Positions 23,301-35,006 of a DNA stretch of 48,475 bases are shown here, one piece after another. Both the position numbers and the translations under genes were made by a program. The stretch comes from Bigelowiella natans CCMP2755 (taxonomy: Eukaryota; Cercozoa; Chlorarachniophyceae), in assembly GCA_000320545.1 (NCBI GenBank), contig ADNK01003468.1:1-48475 (forward strand), in the 5' to 3' direction. Every line of letters starts with the position of its first letter. Within the stretch, counting starts at the first letter, position 1. Below the pieces are notes generated by a model. The model ran no database searches, was not told where the DNA came from, and was given only the letters and a program-made list of their open reading frames with translations.

Positions 23301-24658
23301 TGATTGTATGTGTCTGCACGCTTATTTTGACAGGGGTACAGCCTCCACCTCTTTTAGAACTTGTTTATCATCGAAGTAGTGGTTTTTGTGAATCTTCGAG
23401 CGCCGAAGGCGAATAGAACGACGAGAAGACTTCTCAGAATTTAATCCAGCCACACGCCCAGCCGCTGCTGCAGCACACACAAGCCCATATAGTTTTAAGG
23501 ATCGAGTCAGGTAAATCGGCGGAGGTTGCTAGAAAGGGCGCATTCGATATGTAAATTTGGTAATTAGACTCGCAGTTGTAATCAAGTTATCAAAAATCAC
23601 TACCATCATGAACTACCTGCGGAGGCGTGAGAATGAATATGCGCGACATACGAGGTCCCCCCCCCCGCAGCACCGCCCCCCTCCCTCATCGCGGCGAGTA
23701 GGGATGGCGGTAGATCCGAAGAGGGTTTTTCCATCACCCTCCCAAATTTAGCAGTAGGGAAAACACCAGACATGTTTAATTCACTGCTGCTACTGTTGTT
23801 GCTGCTGCTGATATGCGCTCCGAGTAAGCCGTCGCTAGTAGAACTAGCACTGCTCAGGCCCATCAGATTGTTGCCCCGAGTCATCAGGGGCCTTATTCGA
23901 GGGCTAGATCCTTGGTTTTAGGAAGGAAGTGGGGGGGGTTGAGGAGGAGGGGGAGGGGGAAGGAGGGGGAGGGTTGGAACCGTTATCGTATATGTAAATG
24001 CATATTTGGAAAAATGGATTTTTCCCGCAGAGGTACAGACTTGTATTCAATTTGTTTGACTTCCACCATTAGCGCGTATGTTGCATTTGAAGTTCACCGA
24101 AATTTTTCATCTAGGAGATGTGCATTGTTCGTGTGATGTAGCGTATATGAGCTGCAGGCGTATGATCATGTGTGCACTTCCTACGTGAGAGCACTGCGCT
24201 ATTGCTTCGATTAAGATGAAAACCATTGAAGTCATCTACGTGTTAAACACATTAATGCAGCTAATACTTCAACTTCACTTGTATCGAGAAAACTTGCGTT
24301 TTGGCAAAAGAGGACGCATTCATGAACTTCGCTGGGTAATAACATGTTTAGTGCAGAAAGATAGGCAAGGATTGCACGAATTATCCTTACATGAGGATAA
24401 GATGTTGTTTTCCAAATATGTTCACAAACCACGCAGATAGATCGGATATTCTAAGGGTGTGAGAAAGCAAGGTACCATTAGCCTTTGCGCCGCTGCGACG
24501 AGGAGAGGCCAACAGCCCGAAAGAGCTCTGCAATGACGTCGGTATGGGTGTTATGGCGAAGTGCCAAAGAAAGATTGGAAGAAGAAAATACTGAGGTTGT
24601 CTTTTTGCATTTAGTGGATAGAAGTGTAGTTAACATATATTTTGTAATGTAAATGTAT

Positions 24659-24693
<35 letters not shown>

Positions 24694-24742
24694 ATACCTC
24701 CAAATGTTTGTATAAATAGGTTTGCGTGCACGTCTGCATGTT

Positions 24743-24776
<34 letters not shown>

Positions 24777-25463
24777 TGTAGGTGTGTGCGCGCGCGTGTG
24801 TGCATTTATCTATTTTTGAGTCTTTTAGGAAATGCTTCTCATTACGTCCTTAGCGCGCGATATTTCCTGAAACCTCTCCACCCACTTCCTGCAGTGAATC
24901 GACAAAAAAACATCACCAGAGAGGAGAGTGGAAAGGGAGGAAGAGGAGGGGATATCGCTAGGTAAGAGGAGGAGGAAGAGAAAAACTAGACACTCTATAC
25001 TTGTGCTTTCGAAAAAGAATGGAAAAACTCTAAAATATTTCAAAAGCGTAGTATGCAACCGAATTGAGTCGGGAGGGGGAGATGATGCGCAGCACACACG
25101 TATCACTTAAGTCAATAAAAGTAATGAGGAGGTAGGAAAATAGAACATCCATTATGTAATGATCTCCGCAGTGAAGCCAAAACACCACAACCGTCGCAAT
25201 TTCTCCATCTCATCGGCCCCCCCTGGAAGCTTCATAAAGAAACAACACAATTGCGTGGGCAGAGATGCATTGTCATTAGGATGAAAGAAAGCGATAACGG
25301 TGACGTGGTTTTGGAATTAGATGAATATGTGAAGATAATGAAGTGATTTAATAAGAACGCTCAAAGACCTTAGGCAGTTTTAGGAAATAAGTGCGCTTTG
25401 AAGTGCCGACTTTCAGAACATCTTTGTTCACACTAATCTGGTATATCCGAGTTTTTGCACGCA

Positions 25464-25497
<34 letters not shown>

Positions 25498-27191
25498 TTA
25501 GTGAACATTACAAAGGACAATGCCATGTGTATATCATATATGTTGCGAAAATACACATTGTGCCGGCTATGTTTACACACAAAATTGCGTATAAAATTAC
25601 ATAAGAACAAATTTATCATCGAAAATCTGACCGTGCAGCTTTCCAGCGAGACCATATGCCGCGGGTTTTCGCAGGAAGGAGTCGTATTGTACGCCAAGTG
25701 ATAACTCACGATATCCGCACGTTTCGCCTCTACATTGGACCAACCAAGGTGCCCCACAGGCACACATACAAGCACAACACAAATACAAACACACATCATC
25801 ACACACACACACACACGCACACGCACAGTATAGCTTTCTATAAAACACCGTTTGGCCTTTCTCTCCCACTTCTTCCATCAGCATCAATACTCCAAGAGAA
25901 GATAATAGGGCTGTGTCTCGCTATATTATCTGAAGAGAGAGCTGCTCTTTGTCTGCATGCCATCACATGACAACAAGCCGAGTATAATTGTCACGAAGAA
26001 GGGAAGAATCGATGGGAGGGTATAAAGTGATCGGAGCAGTGGGATCACGACTATATTTTGGCAGATATATGGAGATACTGGTAGTAATAGTAGTAGTAGT
26101 AGCAGCAGAGGTAGTACAACAGCAATGTAGTAGCAGCAGTTAAGTAGTAACACTTATACCCACACTCACACTCGCACTCAGAATGGTTTCCATAGTAGAG
26201 GAGATATATTTTATACCGAAGCAGCATTAACTGTCCACATTGCGTTGGTGCTTCACCTTGTGCCTGCGATAGCACCGATGATTGGATTTCCCTTTCGCTG
26301 TCGTGGCGTATCGGATGTCTAATTCGATATTTATTTCATTTGCAAATATATTCCCTGATTCTCGTATTAGACGTCTGTGCTTCTATTTCTCACTCTCTCT
26401 TTCTCTATTTCTCGCTATGCGTCTGTATATGTTTGTGTAGGCTGTAGCCGTGCCTATCATGAGCTCACATGTGCACTACTCTTCTCACTTCGGGCGTTTG
26501 AACAGAGGCATTCATTTTGCAACTTTGTTTGGGTCACAATTACCCTTAGGCCAGCCGAGGTCCTTTCCGAGACATTGTTTTCCCTTTGATCCGCTTTCTG
26601 TACTGTTTCTGCTGCATAATACCATAAATTGTGTTTAATGCTAATTCCGTGTTTTAGAGCGCGCGTAAGATGAGTATTTCGAGTTCTGATAACTTCATAA
26701 TATGATAAATATGCACGAATTGGATTTTATCTGGTGCTTTGCGTTATGTGTTGGTCTGAAACCTTCATCGTCGTTTGAATGGGGGGCCTTGGCTCCTACC
26801 CTAGCTGCTGCTCTTGGTGATACTGTTTCTCGAGGTACTGATAGCTACGTGATGTTAAGGTAAATTTCGATATTAACCATGTATTCGATAGAGAAACATG
26901 GAAGTATTTAGATGCACGCGCGCACACGCACACACGCACACACACCTACGTCGCATCATCCTTTCACGTAAGTACGTACGCAATTATAAGGTATATATTG
27001 TTCATATTAGTATGCTAGGTAAGTGTACCTTGAAGCTATTCTTGGTGCGTCTTACACTACCAATTGCCTTCTCCGTCTACTCATCGAAGACAATGAAAAA
27101 ACAGTCGAGTTTGGTTTTGTGGAGAACGAAGTACTAGGCTCATAGGAAGCAATATTTGTTCAGTTGAGTTATATAAGCGTGCAGGCGTTTC

Positions 27192-27227
<36 letters not shown>

Positions 27228-27856
27228 GTTGTGTGTATAACTCCGTGAATCACCTTCTTCAAAAGCCAGAAATACTGAATACGATAGGTGCGCATAATTC
27301 CCTTTCGGCCTACAAAACACACAAACGTCTGTATATCTCCAATAAATAAATGCATAATATATATATATGTAATTATATACACACACATATGTATTGCACA
27401 TATCCTAAAATTTATAATAAGAACACGCTGTCTTCCCAAAATGTAATTACGATAAATTTACGTTTCTCCAGATATCCCTCCATCAAAATCTCGACGTCAT
27501 CCCTGCATGTGTCATCACCAAAATAAGCGATTTTAGGATGGCCGTCCCCATCACCAGCAATCAGCAATGCGTACGCGTTAATATTCATACAAAAGTATTT
27601 TGCAAATTCTGCATCACCGAGTCACAAACTTCGGCTTCTTGCTTCTCGCAGATCTACGTCATTATGGGGGGGGGTCGGGAGGAGGTTGGAAATAAGTAAA
27701 TTGATAACACGGTGCAAAGTTAGGTGGTTTTTGGTGTGTTGCAACATGGCCAATCAAGGGCATCCTTCGCAATGTCTTCCGATTTCTTCTTTTAGATCGC
27801 CGCGAAAGCATGGGCATATTTGTGCATGTGAATGTAAGGGCTATGTGTGTGTTTTC

Positions 27857-27894
<38 letters not shown>

Positions 27895-28272
27895 GTATAT
27901 AAAAGCGTTGAAACTGGTTTCAGAACGCGAAGTTGATCAAATTTGTCGTGCATCTGATAGTCGAAACACAGCCCCAAAATGTGCCGTCACCTGTACGACG
28001 TGACGCCTGCCTCTATCGCTGATGTATTTCCCACAGTTGTGAAAGAGAATGGGTATCAGATTGGGCAGGTATATACGTGAATAGATATGCGTGCTTGCGT
28101 AGGGGGGGGAGGGGAAGCAACATGAGATATTATCGTTTCTTATGTCACCAAGACGACTTAAATCCGATGTTGACTTCTCCTTTCGCGAAGCTTTCGCGCC
28201 CCCCCGCATCGATGCTAGTGCTCACAGCGTCGGTTTGCTTCTTTGAATATAGCAGAAGATCCGTCATTTGAC

Positions 28273-28307
<35 letters not shown>

Positions 28308-29377
28308 ACACGAAACAACAATACAGCAAAATAGCTACTGTACCTTCCATCGCAGAGCACCTAGGCTTTTCATTCGCATATGCAAACGTTTCTTCTTCTT
28401 TTACAGGGGGAAAAAGGGTAATGCGACAGGATTGATGCCATTAATTACGGGCTATCTCTCTCTCACAACGCAAGATTATAGAGGAGAGAATCTATGTATC
28501 CTCGCGGTGGGAAATATATGCGATTTTCGTGGGAACAAATGACGTACATGTCCACGGGTTGCCTTTACTCACACACCGGATAACATATAACACGTTTTGG
28601 GGATCCTATGTATCTGCAAGAACATTTGCAGGGCAGTTGCAAAACCTTTGGTGTTGATGGATTCGAACCCCCCTCCATCCGCTCCTCCTCTCTATCACAC
28701 ATCATCAGCCAAACGAAGAAATAAGTCTTTATGCATTAGCATCATGGCGCTTCTCCAGTTCAAATTGCATGCACGTGCGGTAAAAGAGGGGAAAAAAAAC
28801 TTTTCGCCGAATCCCCCTCAGAGAAACACTAGCGCATACAAATTAGAAGAACAAAAAACCAGAAGGGGATGGTATACTGTGCGTTGTTTTTCCCTGAAGA
28901 TGGCGAGATCGGAGGGGTGGACGGGCTCAAAACCGGCGACTTTTGGTCCTCTGCGGCGCCTTCAAAGCTCCTCGATCGTATCCTACAGCAGCAGCAGTAG
29001 CAGCAGCACCGTTATAGTCAGCAGCAACATCGTTACCAGCATCAGCTACAAGCTACAAAAGAACCCAAATTAACGCCGCATCGGCGCGGTGTATAACGCA
29101 TGAAAAGAACAAGCAAAATATTATGACCTCTCGATCATTTGATCTGCCACGCGTCGAGACATCGAATGGTTCCTTACATGGCCGCTCTCGCCGCTTGCAT
29201 CAGGCACGGAGAGGGAGACGGATAGGCGAGATTTCTTTGTCTCGTCGCTTTCCCTACCCCCCCCCTTCCCTCCTCCCTCTAGTGCTGGACTCGGCTGTAG
29301 CGTTCTCAGTGACGTTCTCTGAAGGGGGGTAGGGGAGAAGGATGAGAGCTGGTTTTATGTAAACAATTTAGAATATG

Positions 29378-29415
<38 letters not shown>

Positions 29416-29629
29416 AAAATATTTTTGTTGGTATTTTAGAGACCGCCGCCTTCTCCTCTTCGATTTGCGAGTCTTGGACCTCGGTGAAACACAGCACCCA
29501 TTCCGCGTATTCCCGCAACGTAGCGCACTTAAGCGTGAGTTCCCTAAGAACCAATGCAGGCAAATATTAGCAAAATACGTCGATTTGTAAAGAACAGAAG
29601 TAGATTATATGCACATGCATAAAAACAGA

Positions 29630-29667
<38 letters not shown>

Positions 29668-29837
29668 GAGAATGGTATAATCCTGGCTGAGCTTCTTCCG
29701 GCATACAAGGCAGTATGCTTCTCAGGAGCGGTTTTGCAGGTGCTTTTTTTACTACCTCGTACTTGTCATTATCTTGAAGATGCTGCGGCTATTCGTGGAC
29801 GACACCTCCACTTTCGAAAGGGAGATCTTTGAGAGTA

Positions 29838-29913
<76 letters not shown>

Positions 29914-30110
29914 AGAGGAGTATTGGCTTTCATTATACACCAGATAATGTATGTGTGAGTGTGTGTGTGTATGGAAGTATGGGTGTATGCTTGCATTGGT
30001 GGTTTAAATTCCTTTTACCTTTATACCGCACACTTGTGATTCATATAGATAAGTATACAGACCGACGCAAAGGATCAGGTATCCATCAAGCAACATGTTT
30101 CACTTACAAA

Positions 30111-30155
<45 letters not shown>

Positions 30156-30323
30156 GCACACACACGCATATACGCACTCACACTTACCACATGGTTGGGA
30201 GAGACGCAATCCTTGTTGAGATCATACGCCAACCAGTATCTTCGAAAACAAAATCGTTCAAAAAGGCAATGAGATCTCACACACAAATACGCGAGCGTGC
30301 GTATATGCGGTATATTAACCAAT

Positions 30324-30364
<41 letters not shown>

Positions 30365-30730
30365 GCTACATATGCATATACAAGTATATAAATTTTTAGA
30401 GAAATGGCACTCCTCATGCACGCGCCATACACACACGCCGAACCTCTCCTTCTTTCCATCGCTTTGGGAGCGATCGAGTACCCAGAAATACCTTTGACGT
30501 TTGCCATGACATCAAGAGAAGAAGAGTTTCGAATGATTCTTTCGCAAATGCTTACTCACTGTTACGATCATACACGGTAATATATCAAATATTTTGATTA
30601 CTCTTTTCGAAATCCAAGTAGAGAGATTTTACTTCGTTTCTTCTCAAGATAGCTGATGTTAAGGGGGGGAGGGAGGGGGGGGCTATCAGATGTACGGTTC
30701 TTGTTCAGTTTTGAAAGTCTCCTTTTCCCA

Positions 30731-30798
<68 letters not shown>

Positions 30799-31091
30799 TT
30801 GTGGGTGAGTGCGTGTTTGGATTTTGCTAGTTCTTATGTAATTTATCCCTGTAGGTTTCGTGGGTGATACGAATCGAGCGTTCATACAAGAGAGGAAGAG
30901 GGTAGATGATTGCATTAACATTTCGAGAGAGGGGATTGTGTATTTGTGTTGGAAAGATGAGAAAGAGAGGGGGGAGGGGGGCATAATATTTTAGATATTT
31001 TACGGAGATTTAGCACCCTTCTTTCAACACGCGAGCGTCTCTTAGTATGTTAGAGGAGGATGCCTGAAATTTGTGTATATTTATCAGCAAT

Positions 31092-31139
<48 letters not shown>

Positions 31140-31988
31140 TATGTGTGTGTATGTGTGTCTATGTATGCCTACATAATACATCTACACATGAATATATATC
31201 GGATCTCAAAAAAGATCATATCGTCGTTGTCACCATACTAATCCTCATCATTACCACATCAAGGGATATTCTCACCATCATCATTATCATCATCATCAGA
31301 GGAAGAAAGAAGAAGAAGAAGATGATGATGATAATGAAGAAGAGAAAGGAGAAGGCTCAACCACACAAGCGTCAGCAAGACAACTGACGCTCACCTCGCC
31401 AAGTGACGACTCTAGAAACTCCGGTGACAGGACCTCCCTTGTTTGCTCTGGGTGGCGAAAGGTTGCAGTCGGGAGCCAAGGAACGCACCCAACAAGGCAC
31501 ACTGGAATCTGATGATGACACAAATATAATGATGATGATGATGATGATTGATGATGGTGACAATGGTGATGAGGATGAGACCGACGACCGGTCATTTATC
31601 CTTCGATTTAAAAGAAAAAGCTTAACCATAATTGGTTATTGACTCGATCCCCATCACCCCGTCCGTTCAAATCCCCACCAAAACGACGAATAGTCGGGAG
31701 AAGGATTCCTTTCCAACTACCTGCAGCCTCTCTGCTATGTGGACCGCGGATAGAGCGGAGGGACTAGCGACTATAATGTCGGGTTTGGTGCGCGTATTCT
31801 CTGTCTGTTTGATGATTTGTAAATACACCATGCGCCGCCAGGTGTATATTAGAAATGAGCGGTCAAGTGACTGTCTAGCCCATATGATTGGGGGGGAGGG
31901 GGCATTCAATACCAGATTCATAATATCACAGCGGATGACCTACATAATTGCCTGCATGCGCGTATGTGCGTGGGAGAGATTGTGTGAG

Positions 31989-32024
<36 letters not shown>

Positions 32025-32389
32025 TCATCCTTGCATTTAAGTGGTCATCTTACCGACGAATTTAGAGCTAAATTCGCGGAATTCACTGTCTTTTTTGCGC
32101 TCTCCCTTGTGATGAGGGGGATTTCCTTTTCAGAGTCTCTCTTGTCTCACCCTCTTTGTCCCGCTCCTCCTCGGTCGGAGCGTTCTTGGAGGAGGGGGAA
32201 GGCCATGGATCTATAGCAGCACGCCATGCACCGAGGAGGGTGTTTTGTATTTGGTCTAAGGAGGCAAGTTAAACACAGACTTGATCGAAATGTGCTTCAA
32301 ATAGATGACGGCTGCCCACCAGGAGAGGGAGAGATGTTTTTATTTGTTTCACTTTTAACACTTATGAAATATTATGTATATATGTATTT

Positions 32390-32429
<40 letters not shown>

Positions 32430-33245
32430 CATATATTAATTTTTTTACGTACATCATAGCTGTCTGTCTTTTTTTGAAAAGAAAATGATTAAGATTTTCA
32501 ACAGTATATATGAGAGATAAGGCAATTGATCGTTTTGAAGATATATCGGCATGATGCAACACTTCATATTGCATCATGCCGATAATTTTTCTAAGCTCGC
32601 AGTTTTTGCAACCCAAGGTTCTCAAGGACAGAGAACAATACCTGCTTTGCCTATATCTACCATCCCACCGTCAAGTGCACGTCGTCTTCTCCGCTTTCCC
32701 TCCCCAATCCCCACGCCGCTTGCAAAGGAGATGCGCTTATGATGGCGGCGGTCCTTCTTTATTTTGTCGGCGTTTGCTAGTAGCGAAGATTCGCTTTGAG
32801 CGTGCACATGGCGATGTCGAACCGCATTTGTGCCTCCCCGTTTGTTCTTCTTTTTCTCCGCGATGTTCTGTGCCCCCCCCTTCAGCTTCTTGCAAGAGTC
32901 TCCGCTAGTTGCCTCTTCGAGGGGGAAAAAAACGATATTTGGGTTCTCTCTCCCGATAAGAGACTGATACTCCGGCCTTGCCGCAAAGCGCACCTGCACT
33001 CCGCCCCTTTGCTGCAGTATCCGAGCAGTCTTTAGCAGGACGAGGAGCTCTGTGTGCTCGGCGATGATCAAGATGTTAAGAATGGTGGATCGTTTGTGGG
33101 ATGGGGCCGCCTCTTCGACATTCGAATGCGATTGATGGCTGCGAGGACTTGCAGATTTTAATTCGTCTCCCACCACATTAGGTTCGGAGATGGAGGATGA
33201 TGATTCGAGAGCTGTGATAGGCTTGCTATTCTCTGAAGAGGCCAT
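16564..33245 (-). CDS. Giant multi-exon protein: UGT-like half domain, three PH domains, RGS domain
   Basis: About 43 exons on the minus strand, roughly 1,350 residues. Start ATG at 33245, stop at 16564. Exon 1 is 33245-32642. Later exons include 32210-32151, 32085-32054, 31870-31721, 31508-31395, 31063-31017, 30652-30602, 30491-30444, 30239-30188, 29826-29756, 29543-29444, 29294-29178, 27608-27462, 27309-27254, 23910-23617, 23467-23340, 18949-18846, 18432-18389, 18192-18127, 17952-17914, 17775-17696, 17411-17315 and 16716-16564. Reading-frame phase closes at almost every junction; two (after about 25165 and after 22265) stay unresolved, and a few donors begin GTCT. Order: glycosyltransferase Rossmann half, PH1, PH2, Ser-rich linkers, PH3, helical linker, RGS, helical tail. 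RGS domains speed GTP hydrolysis by G-alpha; PH domains bind phosphoinositides. No C-terminal UGT nucleotide-sugar domain is seen, so catalysis is doubtful. It could be two genes, but exon 31063-31017 links both halves in phase. Confidence 0.7.
17315..19305 (-). other. RGS domain of the giant gene
   Basis: Exons 19305-19265, 18949-18846, 18432-18389, 18192-18127, 17952-17914, 17775-17696 and 17411-17315 read in phase as a full RGS domain. Landmarks: GRELLMNFLMKEFSAENLLF (helices 3-4), QQAWIVYRDFIGPN (helix 5), AEKQVNLPSRISTTIR (the NL switch-contact loop), SLFREAAGG, and MELMQKDSLMRFRR (terminal LMxxDSxxRF motif). RGS domains are GTPase activators for heterotrimeric G-alpha subunits. Confidence 0.85.
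18271..20390. repeat. Microsatellites in 3' introns of the giant gene
   Basis: (GT)n at about 18271-18320 and 18551-18579, imperfect GTA/TAG repeats at about 19500-19570, (GT)n at about 20296-20332 and (GA)n at about 20336-20390. All lie between exons of the RGS part. Confidence 0.9.
22265..23163 (-). other. PH domain 3 of the giant gene
   Basis: Exons 23163-23120 (GYLEMKTRSVFAQS), 22994-22927 (YKRVYVWVYKDLVSFEKE), 22561-22427 (KKPKTVISLKNSRLEHN ... FHMPWRSIYV) and 22351-22265 (VIRVITKSKEDFKFRAQT, EEEEAEWSYL) form a complete PH fold order with the C-terminal Trp. Junction phases agree up to 22265. Confidence 0.7.
24846..27608 (-). other. PH domain 2 of the giant gene
   Basis: Exon 27608-27462 ends with MEGYLEK; 27309-27254 gives RKGIMRTYRIQYFWLLKK; 26297-26257 and 25704-25632 give SYHLAYNTTPSCENPRHMV and SLESCT; an exon from 25229 gives KLRRLWCFGFTAE; 24888-24846 gives the Trp-bearing helix KWVERFQEIS. 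The exon from 25229 lacks a clear donor, so the join to the last helix is unresolved. An extra candidate exon at 27133-27092 was left out. Confidence 0.65.
28276..32424. repeat. Microsatellites in 5' introns of the giant gene
   Basis: (CA)n about 28276-28306; (TA)n about 29380-29412; (GA)n about 29632-29660; (CA)n then (GA)n about 29839-29910; (CA)n about 30111-30150 and 30325-30360; (CT)n/(GT)n about 30733-30800; (CT)n about 31098-31136; GAT repeats about 31530-31556; (GA)n about 31990-32021; (AT)n about 32394-32424. A CAG run at about 28984-29010 is read as coding (poly-Ala) in one exon model. Confidence 0.88.
29444..30652 (-). other. PH domain 1 of the giant gene
   Basis: Exons 30652-30602, 30491-30444, 30239-30188, 29826-29756 and 29543-29444 encode strand 1 (GYLEKKRSK), strand 2 (KEYFWVLDRS), strand 3 (RYWLAYDLNKDC), strand 4 (HVISLSKVEV), then SIFKIMTSTRELTLKCAT and the C-terminal helix with its invariant Trp (REYAEWVLCFTEV). 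All junctions are in phase. Confidence 0.8.
31395..33245 (-). other. UDP-glycosyltransferase-like N-terminal domain (exons 1-5 of the giant gene)
   Basis: Exon 1 contains a first Rossmann strand and helix, LNILIIAEHTELLVLLKTAR, followed by VQVRFAARPEYQSL and a strand NIVFFPLE, as in sterol glucosyltransferases. Exon 4 has KPDIIVASPSALSAVHIAER and exon 5 continues IPVCLVGCVPWLPTATFRHP, matching the family segment that runs from AEKLGIP to the MPWTPT-like motif. A basic low-complexity insert sits between them. The C-terminal donor-sugar half with its HHGGAGT-type motif was not found before PH1 begins. Confidence 0.65.
32545..32583. repeat. Perfect 15-bp inverted repeat in intron 1
   Basis: Arms 32545-32559 and 32569-32583 (ATCGGCATGATGCAA and its exact complement) with a 9-base loop. 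It sits in the first intron of the giant gene near the donor at 32641. Confidence 0.95.
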
Positions 33246-34173
33246 GTTGTTGAAAGCCGGGTGCCGTCGTCTCCTCTCCCTGAGCGGGTCTTTGCTTCAA
33301 ACTCGCGGCGTTTCTGTGCTATTCTAAGTTAGCAACTTGGCTGCCATACAGGTGACCAATAATGATGCTGCTTGTTGCCCCTTTTTTTTCCCTGAACCTC
33401 CCATTCCTTTCGCCGAGAACTTAGTGCGTATCTCCGGGGAGGAGAGAGCACTAGCTGCATTGAGGCACCGAATGTCGTCTTTTTTCTTTCGAAGGTCAAT
33501 TTCATTGTCGTTTATCTAAAATTCCCCTCGTTTAAAGTGATTCCATCTATTATCATAATTTCAGTATATTTTTATAAACGACATCAATATATTGATGTCG
33601 TAAATATGAAAAAGGAACGGAGTTGAGAAGTCTAAAAATAGGTGCGCATAATTAAGGCTCAAATTTGTTCCAGGGAGATGGCGTAGAGATAGTCAGCAAT
33701 TTTTTTTCGACTAAGAATAATATTTTATGTCGCTGTCTTAAAAAGGGCCCCTGATAGTGACTTTTTCCTTAGCCAGCACAGAAAATGAATATTAAAAGCG
33801 AACACTTATCCAAAACCCCGTATAGTATTATATGCGACAATCCTTTAATTTTATATTATTGAATATTTAGCCGCAGCAATTCTCCACATCTGTACTGATA
33901 AGTCTTAGGTGACAAACGGAGAAGATAGTTACTTGCAATTACAAGGCTTAAACAGTTTCCTCCCCCTCCTCGCCAAGGAGAAGAGTGGTATGGAGCAAGA
34001 TTTTTTTTTCCACTGTTAGTGTATTGTAGATATTGATGTTTACCATAGTGCTGTTTTATGGAACAAGTTGCGTCTCCTATCTGAACATGTGCCTCATTGA
34101 TAGGAGAAAGCACTAGATAAAAACCATTCCGACTTATAAGCGGGCTGCAACTAGAGCTGAGGGCAAAAAAAAA
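33246..34173. promoter_or_regulatory. Divergent intergenic region between the giant gene and the tetraspanin
   Basis: The two start codons point away from each other, so this 930-base AT-rich interval should hold both promoters. It contains a perfect palindrome at 33578-33601. No credible coding frame; the frame at 33337-33519 has no recognisable domain. Confidence 0.5.
33578..33601. repeat. Perfect 24-bp palindrome
   Basis: Twelve-base arms ACGACATCAATA meet without a spacer. The position between two divergent genes would suit a dimeric regulator site or a cruciform, but nothing in the sequence proves a role. Confidence 0.9.
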
Positions 34174-34596
34174 ATGACGGTGGATCGCCGCCTCAGCGCG
34201 CCATTTCCGGATCAGGATGATGCGAAGCCCTTTCTCGTCGTCCTTACCATCTGCAATGCTATCTTAGCGGTATGAGGATCTAATAATAATAATGCTCGCT
34301 AGGAATAACATAGACGATGCGTGTTTGCCATTTATGTTGGGCCTCCCCAAATATCTTCATACAGATCGCAGCACTGGGTCTATGCGGATTAGGGCTGTAT
34401 TGCTTGCTCCTGGCGCAGGATGTGAAAGGGACGATAGAACTGCTGACGGATATGCCTCTTGTCATGGTTGCGTACATAATCATGCTGATCGGTGCAATCT
34501 CTGCAGTCGCGTGCTTTGCAGGATTCTATGGTGCCTACACTGACAATGGTACCAAACTAGGAGCTCGGTTTTGCTTTATCGATTGCTTTCTCCCAC

Positions 34597-34637
<41 letters not shown>

Positions 34638-34897
34638 TCTCTCCTCTCTCTTCCCTCGTCTCCCCTCTCTCTTCTCCTCTTACCCCTCCCTCTTCCCCCC
34701 GTACCTATTTGTCACCTTATCGTTCATCCGTTCTCAGATAAGCATCGACGTACTGGGCTCTACTCGTTCTTGTTTTTCGTATTTGCTGGGTTCTTGATCC
34801 TGCTGTGCATGAGCATATTCCTCTACCTCTATGGAACGAAGCAAGTGCTGAACGACATCGTGAGAGATAGATGGTAATATCGCTGCGCGCTTGTGCA

Positions 34898-34939
<42 letters not shown>

Positions 34940-34959
34940 ACACACAATGCTTCATACTG

Positions 34960-35006
<47 letters not shown>

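Larger units (their letters stand above)
20793..27890. repeat. Microsatellites in middle introns of the giant gene
   Basis: (CT)n about 20793-20816 with GT-rich 20840-20878; GAT/GAC repeats about 23018-23048; (TA)n about 24661-24697; (GT)n about 24745-24775; (CA)n about 25465-25496 and 25790-25826; TAG repeats about 26081-26120; (GT)n about 27195-27226 and 27860-27890. All fall in inferred introns. Confidence 0.88.

Noticed and set aside
27092-27133. Extra exon YFVLHKTKLDCFFI in PH domain 2
   Set aside because: It is phase-compatible, but it duplicates a strand already present and lacks a good donor before a stop codon. The direct join 27254 to 26297 gives a more regular PH domain. It may be an alternative exon.
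28149-28240. Alternative frame KQTDAVSTSIDAGG in the giant gene
   Set aside because: It is open and protein-like, but its phase does not connect to either neighbour. The overlapping exon 28214-28149 in another frame connects on both sides.
28659-28669. tRNA B-box-like GGTTCGAATCC on the minus strand
   Set aside because: The flanking bases do not form a T stem, acceptor stem or A box, so no tRNA can be folded.
29829-30325. Plus-strand frames rich in Thr-His and Arg-Glu
   Set aside because: They are translations of (CA)n and (GA)n microsatellites within introns of the minus-strand gene.
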